DNA from: an uncultured Verrucomicrobiota bacterium
Lineage (GTDB): Bacteria > Verrucomicrobiota > Kiritimatiellia > CAIVKH01
Reading direction: 5' to 3'
Length of the DNA stretch: 39,473 nt
Assembly (NCBI GenBank): GCA_937996795.1
Contig: CALKUH010000055.1
Coordinates: forward strand, 1 to 39,473
Numbering within the stretch: the first letter of the stretch is position 1; each line of letters opens with the position of its first letter. Of this stretch, positions 38,977-39,473 are shown piece after piece. The translations under genes were made by a program, and so were the position numbers. Below the pieces are notes generated by a model. That model worked only from the letters and a program-made list of their open reading frames with translations. It ran no database searches and was not told where the DNA came from.

Positions 38977-39473
38977 GTGGATATCATTCGGTGGGCGGTC
39001 ATCGGCATTGGCAACATGGGGTCGGCGTACGCGGGGCTGTTGCGCGACGGGAAAATCCCGGGTTCGGCGCTGGCTGCGGTGTGCGACCGGGACCCGGCCC
39101 GGCTGTCCGCCTGGCCGGGGGTGAAGACGTTCCCGGACGTGAAGCAGCTGCTCAAGGCCCGGGCGGCCGACGCCGTCATCATCAGCACGCCTCATTTCGA
39201 TCATGTGCCCGCGGGCGTCGCCGCGCTGCGGGCGGGTTGTCACGTGGTGGTGGACAAGCCGATTGCGCCCACGAAGCGGGGCGCCGAGCAGTTACTGCGC
39301 GTGCCACGGCGCAAGGGGCAGGTCGCGGCGGCGATGTTCAACCAGCGGACCGACCCGCGCTATGTCCGGTTGCGCGAGCTGATCCAGCGCGGAGAGTTGG
39401 GTCGCATCCAGCGCATGAACTGGATCATCACCGATTGGTTCCGGCCCCAGTCGTACTACGCGAGCGGCTCGTG
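38977..39473 (+). CDS. Gfo/Idh/MocA-type NAD(P)-dependent oxidoreductase, N-terminal part
   Basis: The gene runs off the right edge after 165 codons. The N-terminus WAVIGIGNMGSAYAGLLRDG is a Rossmann dinucleotide fold (GxGxxG variant). It is followed by AAVCDRDPARLSAWPGVKTFPDVKQLLKA, ADAVIISTPHFDHVPAGVAALRAGCHVVVDKPIAP with the conserved DKP (normally EKP) catalytic-loop Lys, and MFNQRTDPRYVRLRELIQRGELGRIQRMNWIITDWFRPQSYY. By family knowledge it acts on a sugar, sugar alcohol or inositol; the substrate cannot be told. I chose GTG 38977 because GGGAGGGG lies just upstream; ATG 38962 in frame would add five residues. Confidence 0.9.
   Translation, partial: MDIIRWAVIGIGNMGSAYAGLLRDGKIPGSALAAVCDRDPARLSAWPGVKTFPDVKQLLKARAADAVIISTPHFDHVPAGVAALRAGCHVVVDKPIAPTKRGAEQLLRVPRRKGQVAAAMFNQRTDPRYVRLRELIQRGELGRIQRMNWIITDWFRPQSYYASGS

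Overview
The window looks like a chromosomal segment from a GC-rich bacterium of the PVC group, most likely Kiritimatiellota or Verrucomicrobiota. That placement is inferred from a secreted PATR-repeat protein ending in a PEP-CTERM sorting tail, a DUF1559-like pseudopilin, a lipase maturation factor family protein, a large PEGA-type Ser/Thr kinase, many HEAT/TPR lipoprotein-like genes and palindromic intergenic repeats. No rRNA is present. One tRNA (Pro, UGG) is present.

Layout. 1-2.85 kb: a lower-GC cluster of unrecognised exported or HEAT-like proteins. 3.0-6.9 kb: class II fructose-bisphosphate aldolase with a clear promoter and terminator, then a translationally coupled zinc-ribbon / lipase-maturation-factor / lipoprotein operon. 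6.9-12.7 kb (minus): a degenerate sensor kinase with receiver domain, a zinc-ribbon membrane protein, and a 1064-aa PATR/PEP-CTERM surface protein. 13.0-15.7 kb: two coupled TPR-type proteins divergent from a SurA/PpiC-like chaperone. 15.9-17.4 kb: glycyl-tRNA synthetase. 17.1-21.0 kb: an accessory island. An identical direct repeat of about 425 bp, carrying the 5' end and promoter of glyS, flanks a mazEF toxin-antitoxin pair. Beyond it lies a lower-GC two-gene module: an RNase H/RuvC-fold-like protein and a Hanks-type kinase with an unassigned C-terminal domain. 21.0-26.1 kb (minus): an ABC-2 exporter with a membrane-anchored helical-repeat protein, and three small genes (Cys-rich protein, DUF721/DciA-like, unknown). 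26.3-30.6 kb: a large secreted DOMON/CBM-like protein, a pseudopilin and a possible cysteine-hydrolase-like protein. 30.8-34.9 kb: helicase HrpB and rRNA methyltransferase RlmI. 34.9-38.2 kb: a coupled class III cyclase-FHA / PEGA kinase signalling pair. 38.3-39.5 kb: tRNA-Pro, a frameshifted GIY-YIG relic, and the start of a Gfo/Idh/MocA oxidoreductase running off the window.

The strongest candidate for an undescribed system is the kinase plus RNase H-like pair (19194-20684). The genes are 3 bp apart, differ in composition from their neighbours, sit beside a toxin-antitoxin module and are surrounded by repeats. A palindromic repeat family built on GTCTGTAAATTACAGAC occurs four times, always between genes, and one copy appears to supply the -35 element of a promoter.
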